DNA of 64,000 bases, taken from NCBI GenBank assembly GCA_036365455.1, contig JAWQUS010000027.1, forward strand, positions 20,324,501-20,388,500, given 5' to 3'. Shown here one piece after another: positions 1 to 10,756 of this stretch. Position 1 is the stretch's first letter. Every line of letters begins with the position of its first letter. Made by a program: the position numbers and the translations under genes. The stretch is from Macrosoma leucophasiata (Eukaryota > Arthropoda > Insecta > Lepidoptera > Hedylidae). Under the pieces are notes generated by a model. It had not been told where the DNA came from and made no database searches. It was given only the letters and a program-made list of their open reading frames with translations.

Positions 1-214
1 TTTAAATATCATAATAATTCATAAAAAAAAAGAAATACGTACCTTTTCCTACATAAGATGATAATATAGATAACTATAATGTGTATATACTAAAGCCTAT
101 TTATAGATACTTAAGTGAAATTATTTACAATTATATTATTAAAATAATATACCTGAAAATAATAAATATAGTCCATTCTATAAAACATTGTCTTCCTTAA
201 ACCTACATATTAAT

Positions 215-350
215 AAGTAGCTCTTGCCCGCGACTACGCCTGCGTATTTTTTAAATAAATTGTATCCTATGTTACTTTTAATACGTCCAAAATTATGTGT
301 ACAAAATTTCATGATGATTAATTAAGAAGTTTTCGCGTAGAAGTATAGTT
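215..350 (-). mobile_element. Helitron-like 3' end fragment
   Basis: Read on the minus strand, the piece ends in a GCGGGCAAGAGCTAC-like terminus, close to the CGCGGGCAACAGCTAG end of better-preserved copies elsewhere in the window (for example 20836-21025). An internal AAATTTCATGATGA stretch is also shared with that class. The 5' part is missing. The Helitron assignment is inference from terminal structure. Confidence 0.4.
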
Positions 351-503
351 CGCGTTTTGGTCTTCCTGGGTCTCTGCAACGACCAGTTTTCGCATAGTCA
401 TAGAGGAATAACGCTTAGCGTATAGTAGGTATATCTGTTTTGTCATTCGTTCATTCGACATTCTTACTTGAACCATCAAAGCATACCTTCTTTCATCTTA
501 TTT

Positions 504-786
504 ACTGGTGGTAGAGCTCCAGTGACGGAGCTCGCGCGCGTAGGCACCACCGCATTACCTAATATACTTGGCGCTAAATGGTAGTGTTCAGCACTATCGT
601 GTTCCGATCAGGTGGTATTGTACGGCCCTGTAATTTCCGGCACAGAGGCCTAACACATTAGGCCTCAGGAGTGGCAACGCATCTGCATTTTGACCTCTGG
701 TCATTGTGTAAGTGTCTAGGCTGCATCACTTAACATCAATGTGAACTGCAAGCTTGTTTGCCACTTTTATTACATAAAAAAAAAAT
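504..786 (+). mobile_element. TGGTGG element, near full length
   Basis: This is the first copy of the commonest repeat here. It starts ACTGGTGGTAGAGCTCC, passes through CACCACCGCATTACC, CTATCGTGTTCCG and CATCTGCATTTTGACC, and ends GCTTGTTTGCCACTTTTATTACAT plus A's. A fixed 5' end, poly(A) tail, about 290 bp length and no reading frame make it a SINE-like retroposon. I see no convincing tRNA head, so its origin is open. Confidence 0.8.
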
Positions 787-1366
787 CTGTCATTCACACA
801 AAGCCTCTTTCTTACACCTTTATAACATCCGCGATCGGTAAACCAAATAAAAAATAATAATTTTGTTTATTCATGTAAAAGAAGGGTTCAAAAAGATACA
901 TCAGTATGGGAGTGTTAAATAAACCGGACCAAAGCACAGAGCTCTTTGTGATACGCTTTCATGTAAAGCGTACCTACTTCGAGTATTTTCGTAATAAAAA
1001 TATATAAAAACGGTAAAAAAAAACAAAAAAACACATTGATGATGAGAGAGAGAAAACGATATAAAATCTGAAAATCACATTATAGATACCTAACTATTAA
1101 CCCGGTGTCATGGGGGTGGAAAATTACTACACGGGCGTGGGGGCTGGGTCATTATTCCCCGAATAAGGAATGTTAATATTTCGACATCTATTTCAGAAAA
1201 TGAATATTATTTGTTACATACAATAACTTACTTTTCATTAAGGTAATAATAAAACGAAACAGTAATAAAAATAAAAACTTTCATTATTAGGAATATGACT
1301 TTAAAAAATCTACACGAACAAATCAACAAATTTAAAAAAATAATATTTGTACCTTTCATTTATGTG
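787..1366. other. AT-rich stretch, nothing recognised
   Basis: Low-complexity AT-rich sequence with short A runs and no long reading frame. No family member seen elsewhere in the window was recognised here. Confidence 0.5.
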
Positions 1367-1636
1367 TGCAATTTACTAATAGGTTTGAAGTCGGTGCCAA
1401 GCCAAAATCACTAAAGTAGGCATTTCATTGTATTATAACGTAACTTCACGCCTGTAATCTCCGAAGGGGTAGACAGAGGTAAATGCATGAATTCAAGCAT
1501 ACATGCAAACACCCACGATTCGCTGGTTACGGTTTGTTCAGTGTATTAGTTTGCTCGTATTCTTATATAAGTGATTAAAATATAATTAATTGTTTAAGCC
1601 TCGGCACCGACTTCAAACCTATTAGTAAATTGTACA
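1367..1636. repeat. Inverted repeat with about 36-bp arms
   Basis: TTTACTAATAGGTTTGAAGT at 1373-1392 is mirrored by ACTTCAAACCTATTAGTAAA near 1611-1630, and the match extends outward and inward through TCGGTGCC/GGCACCGA. The arms enclose about 200 bp that include a T1 SINE end. The TTTGAAGTCGGT motif also occurs near 2167 and 42390. This may be a MITE carrying a later SINE insertion. Confidence 0.6.
1438..1540 (-). mobile_element. T1 SINE, 3' fragment
   Basis: Matches the 3' third of the T1 family (CGTAACTTCACGCCTGTAAT, CGAAGGGGTAG, AAACACCCACGATTCG) as in full copies at 48867-49179 and 10186-10474. The tRNA-like head is absent, so this copy is 5'-truncated. Confidence 0.75.
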
Positions 1637-1682
1637 TATAAATAATAGGTAGTATGTAATTACATAAGACGAAAGAAGACGA

Positions 1683-2119
1683 AAGTCTTTAACCAGTGCG
1701 TTTTACCGGTGATGACCTACGGTGCCGAGACGTGGTCCCTCACTATGGGTCTCGTACGAAAGCTCCAAGTCACTCAGCGGTCAATGGAAAGGGCTATGCT
1801 CGGCGTTTCCCTACTGGATCGAATCAGAAATGGGGAGATCCGTAGGCGAACGAAAGTCACTGACATAGCCAAGCAGATTTCCAAGCTGAAGTGGCAATGG
1901 GCAGGGCACATAGCTCGGAGAACCGATAGCCGCTGGGGCAGAAAGGTTCTCGAGTGGAGACCACGTATCGGAAAACGCAGCGTAGGACGTCCACCTGCAA
2001 GATGGACCGACGACCTGATCAAGGCTGCAGGTACCCGCTGGATGGACGTCGCTTCCGATCGGTCGGCATGGAGGTCCTTGGGGGAGGCCTATGTTCAGCA
2101 GTGGACATCTTATGGCTGA
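1683..2119 (+). pseudogene. RTE-type LINE, C-terminal reverse-transcriptase tail
   Basis: The frame reads KVFNQCVLPVMTYGAETWSL, then AMLGVSLLDRIRN, KWQWAGHIARR, GRPPARWTDDL and a stop after the DRSAWRSLGEAYVQQW stretch. This is the domain downstream of the polymerase motifs in RTE-clade non-LTR retrotransposons. Endonuclease and catalytic YADD regions are missing, so the copy is 5'-truncated, as is usual for target-primed insertion. The 3' end follows the stop at once, with TTATGGCTGATATGATGATG and a TGATG-type simple tail. The frame is open for about 145 codons, which suggests a fairly young copy. A second, decayed copy lies at 27700-28853. Confidence 0.85.
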
Positions 2120-2255
2120 TATGATGATGATGTAATTACAATAATTATTTTTTTCCTTTTCAGTCTTGAAGTCGGTTTTTCTTAACGTAGTTATATTCAT
2201 TATGTGAATGTTTCATCAATGCAAACTCACGGTTACGAGAACAAATTAACCAACA

Positions 2256-2440
2256 ACTTACACTCACAGCCACACAGTAGGTCTAAACCTGGGTCATGGG
2301 TACCATTGTAGACATACAACACATAGACAAACCCGAAACAAATATCTGTAGGCCATACAAATATTTGTCCAGGTGCGGGGATCGAATATGACCCTGCGAA
2401 TCAAACGATCGTCTCACACCGCTGGACTAACCGATTCATC
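2256..2440 (-). mobile_element. T2 SINE (tRNA-like head)
   Basis: On the minus strand the head region holds a box B-like ATCCCCGCACC context and a box A-like TTAGTCCAGCGGTG. The body matches T2 copies at 25855, 26458, 30859 and 56742 (ACACTCACAGCC, AATATCTGTAGGCCATACAA). This copy is diverged inside box B. Confidence 0.75.
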
Positions 2441-2937
2441 AAAATAAGATCCCTGGAATCAAGTGTCGACGCCGATACCTATAATGCGGCAATGCAGTGC
2501 CTAGTCCTCAAACCACCGTTTAAACTGTACTCGTAAATGAATTTTCAATATTAGAGCCGACCAAACTAAAACTAACCTTAAACGTAAACCCCCTAAATGC
2601 GGTTTCTGAACAAAAGGCTTAAGATCCGCATACTTGGCAGAGAACGTTTCTTCATCACTCATTCAAATGAAAAGGAAATCAAATATTCCACAAAGCCACT
2701 GTACCCATTTGAGGGGATTCAATTTAACAGTGCAAACACGAGTGTTTAACCATAACAAACAATATTCGTGCCTAGTTGCTATTTTCGAATGAGCTATGAA
2801 TTTCAAATATGATTTTTTAATATGTGAACGCTGAAAGCAATGTAAAATAATATTTGGATTCATATTGAGTTGGAGTGTTTGCCTGTTAATTGAATAATAT
2901 ATTTTCTTATAAAGTTAGCTTTACTTTTTTTTTAATT
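2441..2937. other. Unassigned AT-rich stretch
   Basis: No repeat family or coding signature recognised. A 66-codon minus-strand frame at 2663-2863 shows no recognisable motif and looks like chance. Confidence 0.4.
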
Positions 2938-3235
2938 TAATGGCATCGCTTGTTACACATATTGCCAGTGTCAACTAAAACGATACTTCGTATTCGTAAT
3001 AAGCAACGTAAAAGTCAGAGTCGGTCAGTCAATTTCTCAGTCCGTCAGTCTGAGTCACAGTACCAAATTCGAGTATTTATAAAGCGATGGCTACTTTACC
3101 AGAACATTTACAATGAAGTTTTGGAGGCAACCGGAAAGGACGTGTTTTCGCACTGTTATTCTATTTCACTCTACACGAGCACTGTAATAAGCGTATATCA
3201 AACAAAATGCCACCAACTGTATTAAATCTTACTCA
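2938..3235 (+). repeat. GCATATTGCCAGTG repeat family, copy 1
   Basis: Shares ATGGCATCGCT, ATATTGCCAGTGTCAA, AGCGATGGCTACTTTACCAG, TTTACAATGAAGTTTTGGAG and AAAATGCCACCAACT with 59906-60270 on the same strand and with minus-strand copies at 19445-19690 and 36398-36590. Frames through it are short. The element type is not clear; I see no tRNA boxes and no target duplication. Confidence 0.65.
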
Positions 3236-3419
3236 AAATACAACAAAAAAATTAAGTAAAAAAGAGCACCACAGGCATATTTCAAGCTTCCCGGCCGAAA
3301 GGGTACAGCTAAGCCAAAATACCAGGTTCGATTGGAAACCATTGGTATTGCCCAGGTTTGGGTTCGACTTATTTTAGTGGAGTTGACCCCGCAAAGACAC
3401 AATTCTGGGCGTACAAGGT

Positions 3420-3535
3420 AGGGTTGTTGTGGAAGTGATTATGAGGAAGAGGAGGAGGAAGAGGAATTGTGATGCGCCAATTTAGAGGATGCGGATGAGG
3501 AAGAGGATATTTTTATGAGGAAGAGGAAGAGGAAG
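3420..3535 (+). repeat. Purine-rich GAGGAAGAGG tract
   Basis: About 100 bases of imperfect GAGGAAGAGG units with strong purine bias on the plus strand. It is simple sequence and directly abuts the tail of the 5S-like SINE. Confidence 0.8.
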
Positions 3536-3542
3536 CAGATGA

Positions 3543-3910
3543 CATAATAATAATAGCAACCCTTGAAACGTCCCACTGCTGGGCACGAGTCTTTCCCCTT
3601 CTTGAGGGGAAGCCTGGAGCTTACTCCACCACGCTGCTCCAATGCGGGTTGGTGGAGTTACTTGCAAGGGTTAGTGGCCAACCCGCTGTTGGATGTTTTC
3701 GAAGAGCCCATAAAGCCTCCGACAAGGTTTAACGACTGCTATCTGTCGATAGCAACCGCGACCGTCGGCGTCCTGCTCTCCGAAGCACGAAAATGCGCAT
3801 TTTAATTTGCCACTAGTGGTCACCCCTCACACAACCGACCGCACCCGTATCGCTTAATCGAGTAGATCGCTTGCGTTCTACAACAGCCGGGAGGCCTTGC
3901 GCGCTTCAGA
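3543..3910 (-). mobile_element. 5S rRNA-derived SINE, copy 1
   Basis: On the minus strand the head (about 3872-3809) reads GCGATCTACTCGATTAAGCG then a GGTGCGGTC block and GGGTGACCACTAG. This is the order of the 5S rRNA internal control region: box A GTTAAGC, intermediate element, box C GATGGGTGACC. The body (CGTGCTTCGGAG, GGTTGCTATCGACAG, GGTTGGCCACTAACCC, GCAGTGGGACGT) matches copies at 16110-16478 and 36805-37040. The 3' tail is AAT/ATT-type. The derivation from 5S rRNA is inferred from motif order and spacing. Confidence 0.75.
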
Positions 3911-4123
3911 AAGATGAGAAGAGGACTTCTTTCCATTTTTTTAATCACTAAATTCACTCGCATGTGTTATTGAGACAAATAAAAGGGTGCATACTTCTTT
4001 CTTTCTTTCTTCACTACATTAGTTCTGACTCATCTAATCACTTAGGCTGGGTTGCATCAAGATACTTGTTAAATTTTATAACATTTCACTACCTTCTCAC
4101 TCACTTCTCTTCTCCTTTTCTTT

Positions 4124-4408
4124 CACTGGTGGAAGAGGTTTAGTGGCAGAGCTTGCGGCGTATGCACCACCGCATTACCTCTATCTGCCGCCAAATGGTA
4201 GTGTTCAGCACTGTCGTGTTCCGGTTAGATGGTAATGTATGGCCCAGTAATAACTATCACAGACATATAACAACTTAAGATCTCACGGGTGGCAACGCAT
4301 CTGCATTTTGACCTCTGGTTTTTATGTAGATGTCTATAGGCTGCAGTCATCGCTTAACATCAATGTGAGCTGCATGCTTATTTGCCATATCATTACACAA
4401 AAAAAACT
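4124..4408 (+). mobile_element. TGGTGG element, diverged copy
   Basis: Begins CACTGGTGGAAGAGG and ends with TTGCCATATCATTACAC plus A's. It carries the alternative sub-family sequence GTAATAACTATCACAGACATA in place of GTAATTTCCGGCACAGAGGC. Confidence 0.75.
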
Positions 4409-4470
4409 TATAGAAATCTGTCAAAGTTAGAGAGGGATGTGAAATGTTACAATAACTCTAACACATTTTT

Positions 4471-4760
4471 ACTGGTGGTAGAGCTCCAGTGACGGAGCTC
4501 GCGGGCGTAGGCACCACCGCATTACCTAATATACTTGCCGCTAAATGGCAGTGTTCAGCACTATCGTGTTCCGGTCAGGTGGTAATGTACGGCCCTGTAA
4601 TTTCCGGCACAGAGGCATAACACCTTAGGCCTCAGGAGTGGTAACGCATCTGCATTTTGACCTTGGTCTTCATGTGGGTGTCTATAGGCTGCAGTCATCA
4701 CTTAACATCAATGTGAACTGCATGCTTGTTTGCCAAGCCCATTACATAAAAAAAAAAACA
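4471..4760 (+). mobile_element. TGGTGG element, full length
   Basis: Starts ACTGGTGGTAGAGCTCC, ends TTGCCAAGCCCATTACAT and a 12-base A run. It lies head-to-tail 62 bp after the previous copy. The two differ in sub-family, so this is probably independent insertion and not duplication. Confidence 0.85.
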
Positions 4761-5072
4761 TGTCTTGGTGCGACCCAGGCTTATTTTTCAAGTCTGCGAG
4801 ATTGTCGATACCTCAATTAACATAATTATTTGTCGAACCTTAAGGTGCTAACGCCGCAAGTTTCAACGTTACTGCCATGAAATATTCATTAAGGGTCTAC
4901 CATTGAATATTAAACTGATTAATTACCCGAATTAGGCCATTTCTAATTATTTATGGACACTTATTTGAACAAGAATGATTTAAATTTATTAAGCTCAGCT
5001 GCAGGAAATGTAATGCTGGTGGTATCGTTATATTATATTAATTTTTTTACTCATTTTGTAACCATGCGAATT

Positions 5073-5438
5073 TAATAATAATAACGACCAGACCGAATTT
5101 CGGCCAAGACGACCAATCTCAACGGAGACTAGCCACCTGCGCGGAAATATTATAGTGCACAAGTGTATGCGCAAACACAGGTGTACTCTCAACTCTCAAT
5201 TCCCTCACTCTCATAGCCCGATGGGACGGTAATCCGACACGACCGGAGAGAGACCGGGCGCGGGACCGACGGCTTTTACGTGCTCACCGAGGCACGGGTA
5301 CCAGACTCCGGGCTACTACTAGGAATTTCCTTACAGAAAAAACTCAATAACAGATTTTCCCAAACCGGGAATTGAACCCGGAACCTCAGGCTTCACCGTC
5401 GCGACTGCGACCATTCGGCCAACGAAATAACGGCAGTC
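5073..5438 (-). mobile_element. T3 SINE with tRNA-like head
   Basis: On the minus strand the head runs from GTTGGCCGAATGG to GGTTCCGGGTTCAATTCCCG, a good box B with a plausible box A about 35 bp upstream. A roughly 300-bp body follows and ends CGGTCTGGTCGTTATTATTATT, an AAT-class tail. It is the only copy in the window. The layout matches tRNA-derived SINEs of Lepidoptera. Confidence 0.75.
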
Positions 5439-6077
5439 TATGCGAAATTACGTCGTGCGTAATCGCATCACTAAAACAAAAGAGAAATGCACGTAGAAGA
5501 CACATTTTATTACACTTGTAATATTTAGAACTTGGACCGTAGATTTTTTGTACGCGTATTTGGATTAATGTCTTCATCTTTTTTTAACAATTGGCTTTCA
5601 ACGACTTCAAGCGTGATTCTGCCAGTAGGTATCTAGTGCTTGAAGAGACACAGCACATGAGTATGACCGGTGTCTTGAAAAGTGTCCAGAACACAAGTTA
5701 AAATAAAATATTCACCGTTTGACTTTTACCAAACATTAAGGGAATGACCACATCAAATATTGCACGGCACCCTTAGATACAACTCAGACGTTTGAACAAT
5801 TTGAATAGTAAAATTGCAAAGCTACAACAAGTGAGAGATACTTGATAACGGTCTAGTAACGAAGCAAAATAAAAAATAGAGCCCGTTTCTTTTATTTTCA
5901 GGCACAGAGATCAAACGAGGGTTTATTACACAAAGAACAGATTGGATAAAGCGGAACTATCGCTTTGAAATAGACGTTCTTTTGGCATTAGTCGCAAAAT
6001 TGTTTTGTAGCAAACAATGAAACTTCACACTAACCCTTTGAAAGCTTATTACATGTGAGGTGTAAGTTAAAAGCGAT

Positions 6078-6101
6078 GCACACACACACACACACACACA
6101 C
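6078..6101. repeat. CA microsatellite
   Basis: About 12 uninterrupted CA units. Confidence 0.95.
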
Positions 6102-6124
6102 CTACATTGATTCACACTAATGGT

Positions 6125-6758
6125 AAAGGAGATGTTGCAAAAATGTATGGACCTCTGGCCATGTATTGTACACAATATCATTAACAGGCAAAATCAATAT
6201 AAAATCGTTTTTACTGCATATTTTCATTTATTTACCTTTGTTTGCAGTTACAAAACATTATTTGCAGTTAGGATTGCAACTCAAAACCAACATGGCGTAT
6301 ATGGCGGGCGATGTCACTTTGAGATTTTAATTTATAAATTGTTTTTTTTTTACTATAAAGTACTTGGAGAAAAAAGTAATATTTTCTAAATACTATCGAA
6401 ATCGATTTCATGTGTTAATATTATACTAATCGATTTCCAATTTAAAAAAAAATCATCGTAACTTCTTTTAAATTGATCGATTCGATACATCGTTTTTTTT
6501 TTTGATAATATGTGATGCACTAGTGAGATACAGATAGCATTAGTTTTGTTTTATCTACATAGGTACTATCCCAAGCGTCGGCTGTATCGCCGCCATGTCG
6601 AACATGGTTGAAAATGATAAAATCGTTTGAATTAAATGTGGTCGTAACTGTAAAATATATTCTTGAATAAATTAATTATATTTTTTTCGGCTTCTTCTTT
6701 AATTTACACATTTTTTGAGGACATGTACGAACCAGAGCCGAGGTCGCAACATCTCCTT
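6125..6758. mobile_element. TTAA-type MITE, copy 1
   Basis: Terminal inverted repeats AAGGAGATGTTGC (left) and GCAACATCTCCTT (right). The interior matches the copy at 59031-59498 (ATGGACCTCTGGCCATGTAT, TGTATCGCCGCCATGT, ACATGTACGAACCAGAGCCG). The flanks are GTAA and TTTA, consistent with a mutated TTAA duplication. This copy is about 160 bp longer inside than the other. No transposase frame is present, so it is non-autonomous. Confidence 0.8.
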
Positions 6759-7006
6759 TTATAGACTAATACTTCGACGTTATATTTCCATATACTCGCA
6801 ACACTAAAAAAAAGAAATTTAACTTAATACATAAGAACGTATATAGTACGGGATCCCTAAAACATTTTTTCCTTTTATTACTAACAAGCCTATTTTTCGT
6901 GAGTAGCTTCATTTAGACGAGACACTCAACTTTTTTCCTTACAACAATTTTGGTAAATGGTAGCTAATAGCAGGTAGCACGGATGAAAGATGTTGATTTG
7001 ACGTAT

Positions 7007-7506
7007 AAAAAACCGGACAAGTGCGAGTTCGACTCGCGTGGTGAGGGTTCCGTAATTTAAATAAATATTTTCGAAAATATTACAGATTTAAAATGCAGGG
7101 ACATAGCGGTTACGGTGGTACCGGCAGGGGGGGTTATATTATTAAGAAATTTCGAATTAATTTGAATATTCAAACTTCTTATAGGTTTTCCAGTAATCTG
7201 TAGGCAAAGAACTATTTCCCACATTTATTTTCAAAATTTTAAGTTCAGTAGTTTCGGAGATAGGGGGGGGAATGGTCAATTCGGTTTTTTTCGAAAGTGG
7301 CCCCCCTGTTTAAAATTTATTATTTTACTTGACGTGTTCATCTTTGGGTCACCAATTTACATATATTCATCAAATTTCAACTCCGATTGAGTTGTAGAGT
7401 AGTCGAGTAGTTTCGGAGCAAATTGGCTGTGACAGACGGACAGACAGACAGACGCACGAGTGATCCTATAAGGGTTCCTTCTTCCTTTTAAGGTACGGAA
7501 CCCTAA
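7007..7506 (+). repeat. GGGTTCCGTA repeat family
   Basis: Begins AAAACCGGACAAGTGCGAGT, has GAGGGTTCCGTA near its left end and AGGTACGGAACCCTAAAAA at the right, so the ends hold a short inverted repeat. The interior carries GACAGACGGACAGACAGACA. A reverse fragment lies at 21274-21345. This resembles a widespread insect dispersed repeat; I do not assign it to a class. Confidence 0.6.
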
Positions 7507-7589
7507 AAACATTACTAACCGTATATTTCTCTGTTAATTCTCAAGATAATTATCTAAATAATCCGTAAAAGATTAGTATATCGTACTAT

Positions 7590-7820
7590 TTTTTTATGTT
7601 ATGAAAGTGGCAAACAAGCATGCAGTTAAACACATTGATGTTAAATGATGACTGCAACCTACAGACGCCCTTACAAAGACCAAAGGTCAGAATGCAGATG
7701 CGTTACCACTTTTGAGGCCTAAGGTGTTATGCCTCTGTGCCGGAAATTACAGGGCCGTACAATACCACCTGACCGGAACACGATAGTGCTGAACACTACC
7801 ATTTAGCGGCAAGTATATTA
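7590..7820 (-). mobile_element. TGGTGG element, 5'-truncated
   Basis: Poly(T) at the left, then the family body to GCGGCAAGTATATTA. The terminal GGTAATGCGGTGGTGCC...CACCAGT segment is missing. Confidence 0.8.
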
Positions 7821-8263
7821 CAGTAGTCACATATTCATTTGATGTGTTGTCAGAAATCCCTCGCCATACATGTCGATAGAGACAGGTTCTATGGTCGACG
7901 AATATTGAATACCCTGTACATATACCACATATTTGGCTAGGGGTCTAATATCCGAACCTAGGTCATCCGAAACATTGTTTTTATCAAATTCCATACAGAA
8001 ACAAACACGTCCTGAACATATTGTCCATGCAGAATATATTCCTAAAATATTTTTTTTTAACAAGTTCCTTTTAATTTTTGCTTATATGTTTACACCGCCT
8101 TGCTAGGTAGCCATGAACGTAAATACGTAGGCGATAAACCATACACATATTTAATACATATGTTTAAAACTTTTAGTTTCAAACCCATTTGATTAATTAA
8201 CAAATGGGTGAAATTTTGTAAAAATTTTTTTTTCCAAATTAATGATAGGATGTACGTATGTAA

Positions 8264-9545
8264 TAAGTTGGGGAAAAAATTTCTTCGCATTTTTTAAGAT
8301 AATTCAAAATATTTTTTAATATAGTTTATTTAAATTTAACTAAAGTATGTATTTACCATTTTGTTCGATAACCATTTGCCATCTTGTAGGTAGGAACATG
8401 ATCCCATTGCTATAAAAATTTTGGGACTTCTCATCAAAATACCGCGACAAGTGGATTTGGCATTCCTCTCGTGATGTTAACCTAACATTGCATAAAGAAT
8501 TCTGAAGAGACCGAAACAGGTGGAAATCTGAAGGTGCAAGGTCAGAACTATACGGCGGATGCATTAACACCTCCCAGCCAAACTCTCTTAATTTTTGCTG
8601 AGTGGCTATAGATGTGTGAGGTCTAGCGTTATCATGATGAAACACCACACCCCTTCTGTTGATCAATTCCGGCCGCTTTCTCTCAACTTCTTGCTTTAAT
8701 CTCATCAGTTGTTCGCAGTAGAGTTCAGAATCGATAGTCCTGCCTGGTGGTAATAGCTCATAATGAATAATGCCCTTCCAATCCCACCACACACACAACA
8801 TCACCTTATTGCGAGTTAACCCAGGTTTCGCCACAGTCTGTGAAGCCTGACCGGCCTTTGACCACGACTTTTTTCGCACGTTCTTGTCGTACGCGATCCA
8901 CTTATCATCACCAGTTATCAGCTTCTTCAAAAATGATTCGGTTTCATTACGTCGTAATAAAAAATCACAAATGAGTACACGGTTCATTAGGTTTCTTTCA
9001 GTGAGCTCGTGAGTTACCCAAATGTCGAGCTTTTTTTGTACCCAGCCTTTTTCAAATGCGAAAAAACTGTTTTATGATCAATTCTCAGTTCTTCAGCTAC
9101 GTCGTAACTACTGATATGTCGATCTTGCTCCACTTTTTCAAAAATGGCGTCCATTTTATCCGTAATAGGGCGACCAGAGCGAGGTGCATCTTTGACATCA
9201 AAATTTCCGGATTGAAAACGCTTAAACCAAATTTGTGCTACTCTCACAGACACTGCACTAGGTCCATAAACATCGCAATTGTTTTTCGCGGCTTGCGTTG
9301 CATTTTTACCTTTTTTGTATTAAAATTTTAAAATGTATCGAATTTCTTCATTAGATTCACTCATCTTGACAGTACGAAAAAGAAATGAAAATCACACATT
9401 TGCCTAATTTTAATTTGGAATTATGTTCTTTAAAATTTTAACTTTCAATGATACCAAAACCAGCCAGATACAAATACTACACCCAAAGAGATTTTATTAC
9501 AAGTTCATACATACTATAATGCAAAAAGACTTTTTCCCCAACCTA
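8264..9545 (-). mobile_element. Mariner transposon 1 (Tc1/mariner)
   Basis: A 1,278-bp element between TA dinucleotides at 8264 and 9544. The ends are AGTTGGGGAAAAA (left) and TTTTTCCCCAACC (right), the same ends as in mariners 2 and 3. The size is usual for the family. It holds one decayed transposase gene. Of the three copies it is the only one without a large internal deletion or duplication. Confidence 0.9.
8340..9364 (-). pseudogene. Mariner transposase, frameshifted
   Basis: A cut-and-paste transposase. The start MSESNEE lies at 9364-9362 but the first part is out of frame. One open stretch (9253-9014) holds the helix-turn-helix region VRVAQIWFKRFQSGNFDVKD and the second HTH (DVAEELRIDHKTV). 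A second stretch (8987-8340) holds the DD34D catalytic core: LITGDDKWIAYDKN (first D), VFHHDNARPHT (second D), and HPPYSSDLAPSDFHLF (third D). The link KKLDIWVPHELTERN is broken by a shift near 9010, so no full protein is made. All three catalytic aspartates are kept. The subfamily is not determined; cecropia- or mellifera-like would be my guess. Confidence 0.88.
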
Positions 9546-9600
9546 TTATGTATGTATCTTCACGCCAGGTCGCTAACGGGGTAGGGAAAGTGGATAGCTC
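9544..9600 (-). repeat. LINE 3' tail with ATAC repeats
   Basis: ATGTATGTATCTTCACGCCA and CTAACGGGGTAG are the reverse complement of the LINE end at 23160-23232. Only the extreme 3' end is present, immediately next to mariner 1. Confidence 0.55.
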
Positions 9601-9649
9601 TGAACAAATTTTTATATTCAATACATGCAACACTTGTTTGTTTAAGTAT

Positions 9650-9790
9650 GAAATTAAATAAAAATAATATTTCATTCGGTCAACAGATGGGTGAGGTCGC
9701 GACCTAGGTTCGGCTCCCTACTGGGCAAACCAATTAAGCCGTAAAAGTGCGCAGTCCATCACTTACTTCCCCAATATCTCACGGCTTTTA
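9650..9790 (+). repeat. Possible SINE head, unassigned
   Basis: CATTCGGTCAACAGATGG and GACCTAGGTTCGGCTCCC resemble tRNA box A and box B at about the right spacing. No second copy is in the window, so this stays weak. Confidence 0.25.
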
Positions 9791-9963
9791 TATTGTCTGG
9801 TACAGCTGACGCGAAGTTTTTTATAGACGTCTACGACAGCGACAAGACACTTTCATCGCCTTAGACCTTAGGCTTATGAAAGAAAGAAAAATATTTATTC
9901 TTTCGGTACATTCACATACACAGTATTGGAATGAAAACAAAACACATAACATAAAAACAAACC

Positions 9964-10166
9964 GCCTCAGTAGCCTAGTGGTAGCAGGCCACTACTACTA
10001 CGCTAGGGTCCCGGGTTCGATTCCCACAACACCTTAGACCTCAAAAGTGGTAACGCATCTGCATTTTGACCTCTGGTCTTTGTGTGGGTGTATATAGGCT
10101 GCAGTCATCACGTAACATCAATGTGAACTGCATGCTTGTTTGCCACTATCATAACATAAAAAAAAC
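9964..10166 (+). mobile_element. Chimeric SINE: T1 head joined to TGGTGG tail
   Basis: The first 62 bp are a T1 head: GCCTCAGTAGCCTAGTGG (box A) and GGTCCCGGGTTCGATTCC (box B). At about 10026 it changes to the TGGTGG element at AACACCTTAGACCTC and continues through CATCTGCATTTTGACC to TGCCACTATCATAACAT plus A's. Neither parent's remaining half is adjacent. The join replaces everything between box B and the middle of the TGGTGG element. Confidence 0.75.
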
Positions 10167-10185
10167 ATTTTTCAAAATCTCTTGA

Positions 10186-10474
10186 ATACTACTATTACGC
10201 TGGAGGTCCTGGGTTCGATTCCCGGGTCGGGGGATATTAGAGATAACGGTTTACAATCCTTTATCTCTGCTTCTATTGGGATTTTTCCATTTGCTGGAAG
10301 TTTCCCAGTACCCCGGAGTTTGGTAATGTGCCCGGAGATGGCAACAGGTTCGCCACCTGTTACATGGGCTAAAACGTAACCGGCAAGTCGTGGGTGTTTG
10401 CATGTATGATTGAATGCATGCATTTACCTCTGCCTACCCCTTCGGGGATTACAGGCGTGAAGTTACGTTTTTTC
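10186..10474 (+). mobile_element. T1 SINE, head slightly truncated
   Basis: Starts just after box A at ACTACTATTACGCTGG, with box B CTGGGTTCGATTCCCGGG. The body carries ATCTCTGCTTCTATTGGG, GTTTGGTAATGTGCCCGG and CGTGGGTGTTTGCATGTATG. The 3' end is TACAGGCGTGAAGTTACGTT. Confidence 0.85.
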
Positions 10475-10756
10475 TTGAATACCTATTTTATTTTAACCTT
10501 CAAAGTAAGTACAACGGTTGCCCTATACCTACAGATTGATCCTATTTTTTCGTCATTTACCGGACCCAGACCTAATAGGATAGCAGTACCGTGAATTTCA
10601 GGTTAATTGGCTCGAAGGACTTCGATAGGGTTCATGATAATGGACTATTGGTTATTTCGAGGTTGGGTCGTTTAATTTAATTTGCAGTACATAGTTATAT
10701 GTATATGTGTACCTATATGTTACAATTCGCGTTCACTACACACTGTCTTTTCCGTA

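Noticed and set aside
4471..4760. Pair of TGGTGG copies at 4124 and 4471 as a tandem duplication
   Set aside because: The two belong to different sub-families and each has its own poly(A) tail, so independent insertions are more likely.
6078..6101. CA repeat as part of the neighbouring TTAA MITE
   Set aside because: It lies outside the inverted end at 6125 and the second MITE copy has no such repeat.
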